This document shows positions 52,560 to 63,179 of a stretch of 64,000 nucleotides of DNA, in pieces; the first letter of the stretch is position 1, and each line of letters opens with the position of its first letter. The DNA is from Doryteuthis pealeii (Eukaryota; Mollusca; Cephalopoda; Myopsida; Loliginidae). The DNA is taken from the NCBI GenBank assembly GCA_023376005.1, contig CM042157.1, positions 53,444,827 to 53,508,826 of the forward strand, read 5' to 3'. The position numbers were made by a program, and so were the translations under genes. The notes beneath the pieces are model-generated. The model had not been told where the DNA came from. It saw only the letters and a list, made by a program, of their open reading frames with translations, and searched no databases.

Positions 52560-53364
52560 TGCTTCATCCAAAAAAATATTTTCAATTTTTTTAGAATTAC
52601 ACAAACATTGTTCAGGTCAAAAACGTAGTAAGAGTAACCTGAAACCAAACTTGTTTTGACTTTATTTTTCTAATTCAGGTATCATTGAAGAACGAGAAAT
52701 GTTTTAACAAAACCGAGTATAATAAATTATTACAAATCAATTAAAACAACATAAAAATAAGACTAATATTTTTATATATGTTCTTATTTAGTTTCATTAG
52801 TTTTTTCTTATTTGATATTTTATTATATTAAAACTTAGATACTTGTACTTTTTTGCTAGTATTTATAATAATCATAAGGTTTTCTCTCTTGACTTTATGC
52901 AAACTGGTGGTGTTGGCAAGTGAATAATCCACTGACTGTAATCTGTTATATCGAAGTAAACTTCATGTTGACAGTAATGAGGACTTCTAACTAAAAATTT
53001 GTCCCATCTCCAAAACTAGTTGATCAATCGGATGTGCAAGATGGCAGGACTTAGGTCAAACCGGAAAAGAAAATTTGAGAACAGACTTCAGGTTCCGGTC
53101 GATATATAAGCAATGTCTGTTTATATCAATTTTGAACCAATGCCCTTGGCAAATGCATCAACACTCTTCTCTCTGGTCTCTGTCCTGTCGCCAGTCATTT
53201 TGAGAATGGTCGTGTTATAGGAATGCTATGATAGACACAGAAAAATAATATAGACTATTTTAACAGAAAAATCACTTTTAGTGCCAAAGCGTTATGGGTA
53301 GAATTTTGTACGCATATCTAACTTTGTTAGGGGGAGACATGAACTGCTATTGAGAAGTATGATA
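52560..53364. other. No gene recognised
   Basis: 'acgtagtaagagtaacctgaaacc...gactttatttttct' at 52,628-52,672 is related to 58,697-58,760. A TATA-like 'gatatataagc' sits at 53,100 in an unassigned stretch. Confidence 0.35.
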
Positions 53365-53796
53365 TCTCTGATAAGATAAAACGGGAAATCTTTCAATCTG
53401 TATCTGTATCAGCACTACTGCATGGCTGCACCACTTGGACTTTGACAAAATGTTTGGAGAAAAAAGCTAGATGGAAACTACGCAAGGATGCTGCGCGCTG
53501 TTTTGAACAAATCCTAGAAGCAGCATCCCACAAAACAGCAGCTGTGCGGCCACTTACCTTCCATCTCATAAAATATACAAGTGAAACGAATAGGATATGC
53601 TAAAGAAGTAAGGAAAAACTCATGATTTTTTCCTATGGACTCCTACACATGTACACACAAATATTGGTTGACCAGTAAAGATTTACCAGCAATGATATTC
53701 AGACACTGGATGCCGAGTTGAGGACCTGCTAGGAGTGATGACCGATAAAAATGGATGGCGAGAGAAGGTCAAGGGAATCCATGCTGACAGCACTAC

Positions 53797-53802
<6 letters not shown>
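53365..53802 (+). mobile_element. LINE family A, degenerate 3' end
   Basis: 'ctctgataagataaaacgggaaatctttcaatctgtatctg', 'ctgcatggctgcaccacttgga', and the 3' end 'ggcgagagaaggtcaagggaatccatgctgacagcac' leading into (AT)n at 53,802. Multiple frameshifts. Confidence 0.75.
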
Positions 53803-53842
<40 letters not shown>

Positions 53843-54009
53843 ACTCTCTTGTCGATTTTCGACGCATGAGGGTTCATACATACAATGAACACCCACACAG
53901 TGATTTGTTTATAGTAGTGAAGGCTTGTTGGACCATCCACACTTTTTGGCACAGTCGATAGGAAAGAATTGGTGCATCAAGGGTTGCCACAAACCCAATC
54001 AACGACCGA

Positions 54010-54165
54010 CCTCAGGAATTTTGAATTCAGAGTTATTCCTCTCCTAGACTGGTTACCTACCCAAGGTTGAAGGGCCCAGTCTGCCCTACTATTTAACCAA
54101 TAGCTATATGGAATATATGGATTCATACCTTTCCCAAGGGTATTAACGCAATGTGAATTGTGAAT
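54010..54165 (-). repeat. SINE family 1, 3' part
   Basis: 'gaattcagagttattcctctcctagactggttacc', 'gggcccagtctgcc' and 'catacctttcccaagggtattaa' in the antisense order of the family. Confidence 0.75.
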
Positions 54166-54258
54166 TGTTCTTTTTAAACAAACTGAGTAGCGGTCTTAAC
54201 GAGACCAATGTGGTGTATAAATTCAAATTAAGATTATTTCCATCACTGTTATGGGTAT

Positions 54259-54505
54259 AGAATGCTCCCGTTGTTTAATGGTTATTGTCCTTGGAAGTGA
54301 AGTCAGCTACCCGTGTTCAAATACTGGACGAGGCTGTTTGTATTTCACATGCTGCTAATACCCATGGAAAAGGTATGTATCCCACTATTCTCCTTCCAGC
54401 TATAGGTAAATAATAGGACAGACTGGGCTCTTTAAACCTTGTTATGGCAACTGGTATAGGAGAAGGAAAACTCTGAATTCAAACCTATTACATGGATATG
54501 GCTGG
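54259..54505 (+). repeat. SINE family 1, complete copy
   Basis: A box 'gttgtttaatggttattgtc' (54,270), B-box-like 'gtgttcaaatactgg' (54,313), body 'aatacccatggaaaaggtatgtatcc', 'gacagactgggctctttaaaccttg', 'aggagaaggaaaactctgaattcaaac'. Head-to-head with the copy at 54,010-54,165. Confidence 0.82.
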
Positions 54506-54582
54506 GGATCACCTTCAGACATCAATCACTAAGAAACTCCACCCATGAATGCATGTGTGGAGCCAGCTTAACCCTGATCCTC

Positions 54583-54583
<1 letters not shown>

Positions 54584-54630
<47 letters not shown>
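54584..54630 (+). repeat. (GA)n microsatellite
   Basis: About 23 GA units. Confidence 0.97.
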
Positions 54631-54634
<4 letters not shown>

Positions 54635-54639
54635 GAGTA

Positions 54640-55470
54640 GTAGATGTAGAGATAAAGAGAGGTTTGTCTGTAATCAGAAACAACATCAACACCCATGTCA
54701 CAATTTCCTCAGTTATTTAAGTTATATTCTCAATGAATATTGAATAATTATTATCTAATCTTAATTATCATCTTTATGAACAATGTCTTTATTAAGTTTC
54801 GTTGACTTTGATTTGCCTAAAAATGCCCGCAATGTGTATAATATAAGACTAATAAAGGTTTACATAGTATATGGTATTTTGTACACTGGTTTTAACAAAA
54901 TCGGTTTTAATAAATAATTACTTGGTGTTATTGATTTCTAGTAATTTTGTTTTATTTTCAAATTTATCAAAAGTAATCGTATGTATAAATTTATGTAGAA
55001 ATAAAATAAAAATGAGTGTAATCCTTTTATATGCGTTCGTATTTAGTTTTGTTACTCTTTCTAAATTATTACAATATTTTATTACATCAAAACTAAAATA
55101 CTTGCGCCCGGACTATACATGTTTTTGCTAATTTTTATTGATGATATATATATGTATATAACAACCCACGAAAGAAAATTTCGAACAAATGCAACTGAAA
55201 GAAACAAGGGAAAGACGTTTATAAAGTAAAGGAAAAAAGAAGCAAAGAAGCAGATGCTCTTGTTGTAGAATGGCGCCTTAAGCACAAATTGATTTTCATA
55301 TGAATAATAGGATGAATTTTACACACCAGTTGCATTATCGTGCGCCGACGAACAGTACAGCGATCATTGGTTCACCGGTCTCCACCATTTTCTTTCAATT
55401 CTCTTCCTACTCCACCCTCTCTGCCTCATTTTGCAATAACAGGGCCTCTCGTCTGCATTGTGCGGTCGTT
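54640..55470. other. No gene recognised
   Basis: AT-rich up to 55,260, then higher-GC, non-repetitive sequence that leads into the promoter-like cluster. Confidence 0.4.
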
Positions 55471-55479
55471 CATTTTGTT

Positions 55480-55566
55480 CTTTGCAACGGTCTTCTCGCT
55501 TTTTATAAAGGCAATCACGTGGCCAATTCCTTCCAATAGAGACCGAGACATTGCGCCCTCTAGTGA
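55480..55566 (-). promoter_or_regulatory. Promoter-like cluster (CCAAT boxes, E-box, TATA) with CTCF-like site
   Basis: Read on the minus strand: a CTCF-like TCACTAGAGGGCGC (55,553-55,566), ATTGG boxes at 55,533-55,537 and 55,523-55,527, an E-box CACGTG at 55,516-55,521, and a TATA-like CTTTATAAAA at 55,501-55,510. The spacing is plausible for a Pol II core promoter with transcription toward lower coordinates, starting near 55,475. No downstream ORF with recognisable homology was found, so the target could be an untranslated exon, a noncoding RNA or an LTR. Confidence 0.35.
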
Positions 55567-55720
55567 CAAATTGCAGCGCCAATCTGTCCGCTAAAAAAAG
55601 AAGAAAAAAAATAGAAGAAAAAGAACAAGAAAAAGAGAAGCATATTGTCGTCAACTCCATTTTGGCCTTTTATTCGTCGGAATATTGAATGATCAGTTAT
55701 AAATTCTTATATTTCCTCTT

Positions 55721-55731
55721 GATTATTATTA

Positions 55732-55773
<42 letters not shown>

Positions 55774-55841
55774 CGGATGCAGTTTGGTTTTCCGCCATTG
55801 AAAAATGATCGTCTGCCACCTTCAAATTGTCATATTGGAAT

Positions 55842-55931
<90 letters not shown>

Positions 55932-55932
55932 A
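55721..55932 (+). repeat. (ATT)n, (CT)n-(AT)n-(GT)n microsatellites
   Basis: ATT 55,721-55,772; CT 55,844-55,882; AT to 55,909; GT to 55,932. Confidence 0.95.
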
Positions 55933-56129
55933 TAAAATACGCAATAAACAAAGAAGTTAAAATCTATTTTAAATCTGTTTTGACCAGTTTTTATATATAG
56001 TCATCTTACAAAATACGTCCAGAAAGTAATGATACTGATTTTATTTTTCAGGTTGTCAACCTTGATTGATAACCAAAATTGTTATTGATATTTAGTTCAT
56101 GATTGCCTTTGAGGATTCACGTTCATCTG

Positions 56130-56520
56130 ATTGATTGATTGATTTTTACAGCATGTTAACCCGTCTGGGGTTATTTTATAACTCGAAGTTAGGGAATTGC
56201 GTTCATTGTACATTTATATTTACATTTTTTGTGTATTTTTTAAAGATTGGTTGATTTTAACGGCATGTCAATCCGGATAGGATTATTTCATGCACAGAAG
56301 TTTGGAAATCACGTTCATTGTACATTTTTATTTATGTCTTTTAAATGTAGTTTCTTAAGAATGATTAATTTGTTTGATTTTAACTACATGTTAACCCGTC
56401 TAGGGTTATTTTATACTTAGAGGTTAGGGAATCACGTTTATTATATATTTAAACTTTTGTTTAGTTATTTCTTAAGAGTTTTTTTGTAAACGAATACAAA
56501 TATTTTTTTTTGTTCTTATA
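56130..56520 (+). repeat. Three consecutive 5' segments of repeat family R1
   Basis: Each has 'ttgattttaac.gcatgtcaa.cc...agg.ttattt', 'gaa.tcacgttcatt.tacatt', then 'tttgt'. They start near 56,133, 56,245 and 56,370. Head-to-tail partial copies suggest unequal exchange or reinsertion. Confidence 0.8.
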
Positions 56521-57405
56521 TCTCAGCAAGAGATATAGTTTATTCTTAAACATGATTATTACAGGTATATTTGGTTAAGCGAGTCACCAAAATGATTAAA
56601 TCATGTGTAAATTTCTGGACCACGCGACAGAACATTTAAAGAAAAAAGACTTATGGAGATTAACTTCTATTTAGGGTCACGTATTTTTATTCGGCACATA
56701 AGATTTCAGGATCACCGAGAAATTTTGGATTATGAAACCCGGTCACTGCATGAACCGAGGGAAAATCTGACAAAAGGGGGGGGGGTTCCCATTAGATCTG
56801 ATCGACGTTTAACAATGGGAATTGTAATATATTGTGTTCGACTTTAGGATGGTTACATATTAACTCTTAGGGCTTACCCAATAACAACACGTATAAACCA
56901 CAAAATGGCGGATTTAGTACTAATAGTTATCATAACAATCATACAATAAGCAGTGTTCACTTCCCATCGTGAATTTGCGATAAATTCCCATATCTCAATA
57001 TACCCAGGATACTACAAATATTGTTGTTGATTAAGATTAATAAACTATTTTCAATAAGGGTTGCCCACCTGAAAACAAGTCTCTTTTGATTTTCTTGACA
57101 CACTCTTTTTAAATTTTTGACTCAAACAAATATGACTGTGGTGATGAAGCCCCCTTTCTCCCCTAACCCGACTCTTTCTGACTATTTTCTCTTTTTAAAA
57201 TTCAAATCCCATCTACGCGGTAGCGACCGAAGAACTGCTGAAGACACGCGATAAGCCGAGGCGGACCAAATAAAGGTAGTGTCAGAAACTTTCAGCACTG
57301 TTTTTAGTCTTCGTCGAGGTGAGGCTTCCAAATGGAATCATTTTGAAGGAGATAAAGTTTATTTGTAATTAACTTGATTATAGAAATTGATACACAATCA
57401 GTTTC
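56521..57405. other. No gene recognised
   Basis: Unassigned. The frame 56,653-56,847 has no recognisable motif. Confidence 0.45.
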
Positions 57406-57409
57406 AGTA

Positions 57410-57520
57410 AGGAGGCGCCTGTAGCGTGATGGTTATCGTCGTAGGAAATGAACTCCACTTGCCGAGATCATTTACTCGACGAAACTGTTTGCGTTTCACA
57501 ATACAATACTAGCTCAGTAT
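57410..57520 (+). repeat. SINE family 1 head
   Basis: 'ggcgcctgtagcgtgatggttatcgtcgtaggaaatgaactcc' with an A-box-like GTGATGGTTATCGTC, then 'gacgaaactgtttgcgtttcaca'. Confidence 0.7.
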
Positions 57521-57659
57521 ATTAACCAATAGTATCAGTTTGTGAAGTTTGAGAAGAGCTAAAAGTCAAGATTTTCAGTGCTGATTTTCCAGTCTTATTG
57601 AACATTAGTTTATTGTCGTTTATTGTCGTAGGAAAAGGAATCGGCAAATTTGATTATCT

Positions 57660-58060
57660 CAAGCAGATCTATTCAACACATAAATGGAACTCTAACAAGT
57701 TCTACGAATCAAGGTTAGAATGGGATTCGGAGTAATGGCGACCAATGGGAGAGGGGACTATACATTCCTTAGAACTCAGGAACTGGAACCTCACCAACTT
57801 AGTGTCATACTCATCAACCCCACCCAGGGTATCCTGTCTTGGTGTAATGGTTAACAAGCTAGTCTCGCAGATCCATTACTACAGAATAGTGAGTTTGATC
57901 CTCGTTGGATGTCCCATACTTGTGACCTTATATCACATCCTAACCGTAACGAACGTGGGTAAATACATAATCAGGGCACTTTTGGGGGGGGGGATTGAGG
58001 TGTTATATCTCTCTATGGTGGATGCAGTCGGGGGAGTCTAAGCTCCGCCGACAAGGCTGT
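57660..58060 (+). repeat. Repeat family R1 3' half with an inserted SINE family 2 (57,832-57,963)
   Basis: R1 blocks 'cacataaatggaactctaacaagttctacgaatc' and 'aggaactggaacctcacca' are followed by a SINE-2 ('tgtcttggtgtaatggttaacaagctag', 'gagtttgatcctcgttgg', 'cttatatcacatccta'). Then comes an R1-like end 'gggggagtctaagctccgccgacaaggc'. Confidence 0.7.
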
Positions 58061-58129
58061 TGTTTTGTGTGAAAGTAGCACGGACAAAAAGATAAAGAGA
58101 AGGTTCATTTATTGGTACAGATTAGAAAC

Positions 58130-58290
58130 TTAACTAGGATCCTCCCATCCAAACTGTATAAGAAATATGTGGTGAAGTTAACATAGTTATATCCCTCTGG
58201 ATCAGTTCCCTATAAATACTAAAGAATATTCACCATAACTGGACCACAGTTAAGTTATACTGAATAAAGCTTCAGTAAAACTTAAAAAAA
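58130..58290 (+). repeat. LTR-like fragment
   Basis: Partner of 35,470-35,580 in inverse orientation. 'ccctataaatactaaag' (TATA-like, 58,209) and 'gaataaagctt' (58,261) frame an R-like segment. Confidence 0.5.
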
Positions 58291-58342
58291 ATTATTACAG
58301 CATGTAATCCTATTTTTTTTCACCAATGAGGAGTAAGTAATA

Positions 58343-58345
<3 letters not shown>

Positions 58346-58408
<63 letters not shown>
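58346..58408 (+). repeat. (GA)n microsatellite
   Basis: About 31 GA units. Confidence 0.97.
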
Positions 58409-58410
<2 letters not shown>

Positions 58411-58669
58411 GTCTTTGTTCGTATCAAGTATCTATGCTAATGGGTAGACTGAACCGTTGTCCACGTTCCGATTACAGACATATCTGTTTCATACGTAGTT
58501 TCGTGCAGTATGTAAAACCAATAACAAAAATAGATAAAAAAGACAAAAAATTCAAATGAATAGATTATATATACAATACAAGCTGAAGTATCTGTCTACG
58601 TAGATCAAAAACTGGGGTCACCGCTGGTTATATCAACTCCCTTGCATTAACATACACCAATATAACACT

Positions 58670-58845
58670 TAGTTGAGGGGACAGATTGTTAATATATTAG
58701 TCCAGATTAAAAGCACAGTAAGAGTAACCTAAAGCTAATATTTTTAGACCTTATTTTTCTGATGCAGGAGTCAGAAAAATAAGGTCTAAAATCTCGGCTT
58801 CCGGTTAACTTTCCCACGCTTTTAACCTGGAATACATTGGCAAAC
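58670..58845. repeat. Foldback with 21-bp perfect inner arms
   Basis: 'tttttagaccttatttttctga' (58,736-58,757) and 'tcagaaaaataaggtctaaaa' (58,765-58,785) are perfect reverse complements around 'tgcaggag'. Outer sequences 'aaaagcacagtaagagtaacc' and 'ggttaactttcccacgctttt' pair imperfectly. Confidence 0.88.
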
Positions 58846-58938
58846 ACCTGTTTTCAAAATTAAGACAATTTAGACCAAAGGTTAATATTAATACAGTAAG
58901 TACATCAGATCTTATATGAATATTTATTGTTTTTGTTG

Positions 58939-58941
<3 letters not shown>

Positions 58942-58988
<47 letters not shown>
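58942..58988 (+). repeat. (AT)n microsatellite at the 3' end of LINE B
   Basis: About 23 AT units. Confidence 0.96.
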
Positions 58989-58989
<1 letters not shown>

Positions 58990-58990
<1 letters not shown>

Positions 58991-60460
58991 TGGACTCTCC
59001 TATTGTGAACGATAGATGAGGGTCAGCAGTAAGAGATTTTTTCCTCCCAGGTTGTGCATGCTATCAAGAAGAAATTTTGTGTTTCCTCAAGTGTAATAGC
59101 AGCCGAGCCTTGCTGTGAGCTATGAAGCCACACCGACAGATTAAATTTTCTAAAGCGGGAGTCAGATGTTTTTTTTTTAAACTTAGATAGAGCTGATCTC
59201 GATGTTTCAGTCTATTTTCTTCAAAGCTCTTTAATCTAGCGAAACACGTCTTACGTCATTCTTTCCGTTTTGATGCTAGATTTTCCCAAGCACTTAGGTT
59301 AATTTGAGGCGTTTCAAATTGTCCTTAAATTTGTCTTTATAGCGTAAGAGTGGACGTTCAATAGAACGCTTATCATTTGGTAATTGTCCGTATAATATCT
59401 TCTTTGGAAGCCTGTTCTCATTCATTCTGACAACGTAACCAGCCCACCTAAGCTGAACTTTGCTAGTAAGGTTTCAATGCCTGCAGTGTTGTCACTTTTT
59501 AAAAATATTGTACTCTATCATCCCATTTTATACCGCAAATGGCACGAAGACAGTGCACGTAAAAGGCGTCAAGTTGGTTTATGTATTTGCGGTAAAGTGC
59601 CCAAGTTTCAGCAACATATAATAGAGTTGAAAGCACGACTGCTCTGTAGATGTCAATTTTTATTCTAAGAGATACATCTTTGGTATTCCATAATCGGTGC
59701 TTCAAATTGCCGAATGCAGGGCTTGCTTTAGCTATTCTGGAATGGATCTCTTTGTCCATGTTTCCATCAGAAGTGAATGTTGATCCAAGATATTTAAACA
59801 TTTCAACAATTTGTAATGCTTTTCCATCAATGAAGACAGATGAATTTACAAGACGTGGATTGCATACTGCGGGCTGGTTAAGTAAGTCCAAATGCTTTTG
59901 ATGTCTCAGAGAATTTATCAAGAATGGTCTGGATGTTTTCTAGGCTGTGTGCTAATAGAGCTGCATCGTCTGCAAAGAGAAGATCCCGCACTAGCTGCAA
60001 GGAAATTTTTTTACCTAGCTTTAAAACGTTGTTGATTGTATAGGACACCACTTGTTCTGAATTCAACATTTATTCCTTCGCTTAGATCTGAGAATGCTTT
60101 TTCGTGCATAGTAAACCCCCCCCCAAAAAAAAAACAACAACACAAAAACAATGCAAATAGAAGTGGAGCAAGAACACACCCTTGCTTTGTACCGTTAGAG
60201 ACAGAATAAGTACTGGATTGCTCACTACCTGATCTCACAGAAGCCCCCATTCCTTCGTGCAAAGAGACGATGATATGAAGCATTTTATCTGGCATACCTA
60301 ATTTCGACAACACTTTCCACAGAGCAGTCCGAGACACAGTGTCAATGGCTTTTGTGAAATCAACGAAAGCCATAAACAAGTTTTTGTTTTGCTCTCGAAC
60401 CTTCTCCTGAATCTGTCGAAGAAAGAAAATCATATCTAAACAAGGATGAAACATATAAAT
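58990..60460 (-). mobile_element. LINE family B, 5'-truncated and frameshifted
   Basis: Minus strand, 5' to 3'. 60,011-60,454 has MIFFLRQIQEKVREQNKNLF, AFVDFTKAIDTVSR (RT motif A, both Asp intact) and SNGTKQGCVLAPLLFALFL (motif B). It is interrupted by a C/A-rich insertion at 60,117-60,140. 59,878-60,069 has LVRDLLFADDAALLAHS (motif C, FADD). 59,499-59,921 has FKYLGSTFTSDGNMDKEIHSRI and LSTLLYVAETWAL. Degenerate coding continues to 59,240 (INLSAWENLASKR-like). A final C-x-C...C-x12-H-x3-H zinc-finger-like stretch (ICRCGFIAHSKARLLLHLRKH region) lies at 59,085-59,145. All catalytic motifs survive but in different frames. Distinct from family A. Confidence 0.85.
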
Positions 60461-60779
60461 CTAGTGAGTGATTTAAAAAAATCTTCAGTCATTCGAAAGA
60501 GTCTTTTGTCTGCCGACATCGAAAAGTCTTTAAATCCGAAGATGAAGGACTGTTTGACATCAAAATAATATTATGGCGGAAAGGAAAGAAGGGATTGACA
60601 GGATTGACTGTTTAACCATCTACACTGTCAACTTTTATTATGTAAATCATATTTTCACAATAGAATGTGTATTAAGCAATTGATATCGTTACTAAGTTTT
60701 GCTTAGTCTGGCACATAGGCTGCGTATAGTACCTTGCTGTTACCAAGAGGTCGGAGGGATTTGAATATACTAACTGTAT
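60461..60779. other. Mostly unassigned, 5S-SINE-like stub
   Basis: 'tactaagttttgcttagtctggcacataggctgc' at 60,690-60,725 matches 10,213-10,247. Confidence 0.45.
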
Positions 60780-61080
60780 CCCATGCAGAGTAATAAGACC
60801 TCCCACTCCCTCCAAAACAGATGTCCTAGGTATGGTGCTATTACCCCCAGGTGCACACTGACTCGAATTAGTAGTATCCTGTTAGGGTCCCATCTATGGG
60901 TCAAATAGATTTGTTTAAAAAATATTCGTATTTGATAGGACCGTGTGCAAAAAACCCAAACAACAACAAACTTATCAGAAACAACTACACAAAAAATGTA
61001 AATATGAATATACAATGTACGCAATTCCCTAACTTCCAAGCATTAGATATTAGACGGGTTGACATGCCGTTAAAATCAAT
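60780..61080 (-). repeat. Repeat family R1, nearly complete
   Basis: Minus-strand order 'attgattttaacggcatgtcaacccgtctaa', 'gaattgcgtacattgtatattcatatttac', 'tttgacccatagatgggaccctaacaggatactac'. It is the best match to 38,030-38,270. Confidence 0.82.
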
Positions 61081-61930
61081 AATATTCATAATATATTGGC
61101 ACGAGCAATTCCCTTTTGTGGCATCTCTCATGGCAATAGCAGGTTACTTACCGGTACATCTTTCCTCCCAAGTAGCATGTGACGCATTGTACTGGGTTAC
61201 ATGGCACCAATAGCAAAGAATGACATTATTTGGTTAAAAGTATTCATATGTTTTTAAAATATTTTTATTTTGTATACGTGACTTCTGCATGATTTTATTA
61301 GATGATATTTTCTGTGAGCGCGGCATCATGCCAACAGCTCTGAATCCGGACATACCAAACGACCTACTGTTTGAAAAAGATGGTGGATATTATGGCACTT
61401 TTGCTTATATACTGTAGAGTAGCTAAGGATGGCGTAAGGGGGCGGTCCGTCTCTATGTGACAATTTAATGGATGTACTTTTGGGTCTGCTGTATAAGCCT
61501 GTATAGGCTTCATTGATATAAAAACTATTGGTTTGAAAATCGCAGTTACCAGTTACCAAGTGCCGTTGACTTCATATCCGCGCGACCCTAACTTAGATAT
61601 ACATGTTCTATCAATGAAAGAAAATTTGGTATGTACGTGTCGACATATAACTCCAAAACGGGAGGTCACTCGGATTCGAAATCTTGCATACGCATTAATA
61701 TCCTTCTAACAAAGAAACACGCCAAATTTGGTTATTGATTTTTACTGATTCACGGATATAATTAATTAATTAAACAAAAGCCAAATGATTTGCGATAATC
61801 GTGGCATAGCTGCTGCTAATATAAAAAATTTCCGCTGGCTGCTGCCTGTATCAACAGTAAAATGGCGCCGCTGCTGGTAATTTGAAGTTGACAAATTTGT
61901 GCCCTAATCGTTTCAGCTCGGAATTTCTCG
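61081..61930. other. No gene recognised
   Basis: Unassigned. 61,860-61,905 ('aaaatggcgccgctgctgg') is locally GC-rich. Confidence 0.45.
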
Positions 61931-61931
61931 C

Positions 61932-62242
61932 GTATCTTAGAAATATTTATTTGGTTAGAAAGAAAATAAAATAATCTTTCTAAATATGTAATTTGTATGA
62001 GTTTTTATCCATTGAATTATTTTTTACAGCGTGTTAAAAAAACTTTTTGCTTCTTCGAAGTAGGATTTTTTTCATACTAAATTTATTTTAACGAAAAATC
62101 AAATCTTATTTATCGCATATTTCTGTTCCTATCTTAAAAATATTCATTTGGTTAAAAATAAAATAAAATAATCTTTCTAAATATGTAATTTGTATGCGTT
62201 TTCATACATTGAATTATTTTTTTTACAGAGAATTAAATAACA
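61932..62242 (+). repeat. Two direct copies of about 110 bp, 195 bp apart
   Basis: 'atttggtta.aaa.aaaataaaataatctttctaaatatgtaatttgtatg.gtttt.at.cattgaattatttttt' occurs at 61,949-62,030 and 62,145-62,225. Confidence 0.85.
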
Positions 62243-62682
62243 AATCAAACGAAAACATTTAACGATAACTCAACTTTTTTAAATTAATACTTTGATTTTA
62301 GAATAATCAGTATAACTAAAATCTTTTTGTAAAAAACTATTCATGAAATAAACATCTATCTATCCACTATTTTTTTTATTTAAAAATTAAAATTTACATA
62401 GTTATGTAGTATGCAAGGTCGATTTTTCGTCGTTCGTCAATGTAAACAAAGCCTTTTTTAAAAAAACTTTGAGACACTCGAGTTAAGCACATTCTAAATT
62501 CTTTTTTTTGTAATGTTTTCAAGTCAGTGCACTTTTCGATTTAAAAAAATGATATACTATACTTAGTATAGTATATTAATTTCATCAAATTGTTATCAAA
62601 TTTATAGTATAGTATACTACAATCGTTTGACTCTCGATCGGCTACACTTAAGTTAATAATGTTATTTTTTAAAAAGATTATC

Positions 62683-63178
62683 TGGTTAAACTTGCAAATC
62701 ATCGTCAAAATTAAAACAGAAACTTATTTGGTGGTGCTCCATAATAGATTAACTATATGAATGAACTTTTTTGCGAATTGGGTTTAGGGGTTTGGGGATT
62801 AAGGTTGTTTTTAATTACGTATTGCTTAAAACCCAAAAAACAAAAAAAAACAAACAAAACAAACCCAAATTGCTATACATTTAATTAACCATTGAAATTA
62901 ATTATTGAACCCAACGGTAGACATATTAGCCTCAGTTGTTTGTGTTAGTATTGCAATGTATAATTTCAATTAAACTTGCTTTAAAAAATATTTTTTAACA
63001 TTAAATGTATAGTAATTTTTTTTTTTTTTAAGCAATATGTAATTAAAAACAATCTTAATCCCCAAACCCCTAAACCCAATTTGCAAAAAAGTTAATTCAT
63101 ACACTGTAGTTAAACTGTCATGGAGTACCACCAAATAAGTTTCCGTTTTAATTTTGACGACGATTTGCAAGTTTAACC
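62683..63178. repeat. Foldback element with about 190-bp arms
   Basis: The left arm 62,683-62,886 ('ggttaaacttgcaaatc.tcgtcaaaattaaaac', 'ttatttggtggt.ctcca', 'attgggtttaggggtttggggattaag') pairs with the right arm 62,994-63,178, around a 110-bp interior. Arms are diverged by perhaps 10 percent. The minus-strand frame 62,970-63,170 lies in the right arm and is not convincing as a gene. Confidence 0.9.
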
Positions 63179-63179
63179 A

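Noticed and set aside
62785..62815. Interstitial telomere repeat
   Set aside because: Only one degenerate 'gggtttaggggtttgggg' string, present in both arms of a foldback; no TTAGGG array.
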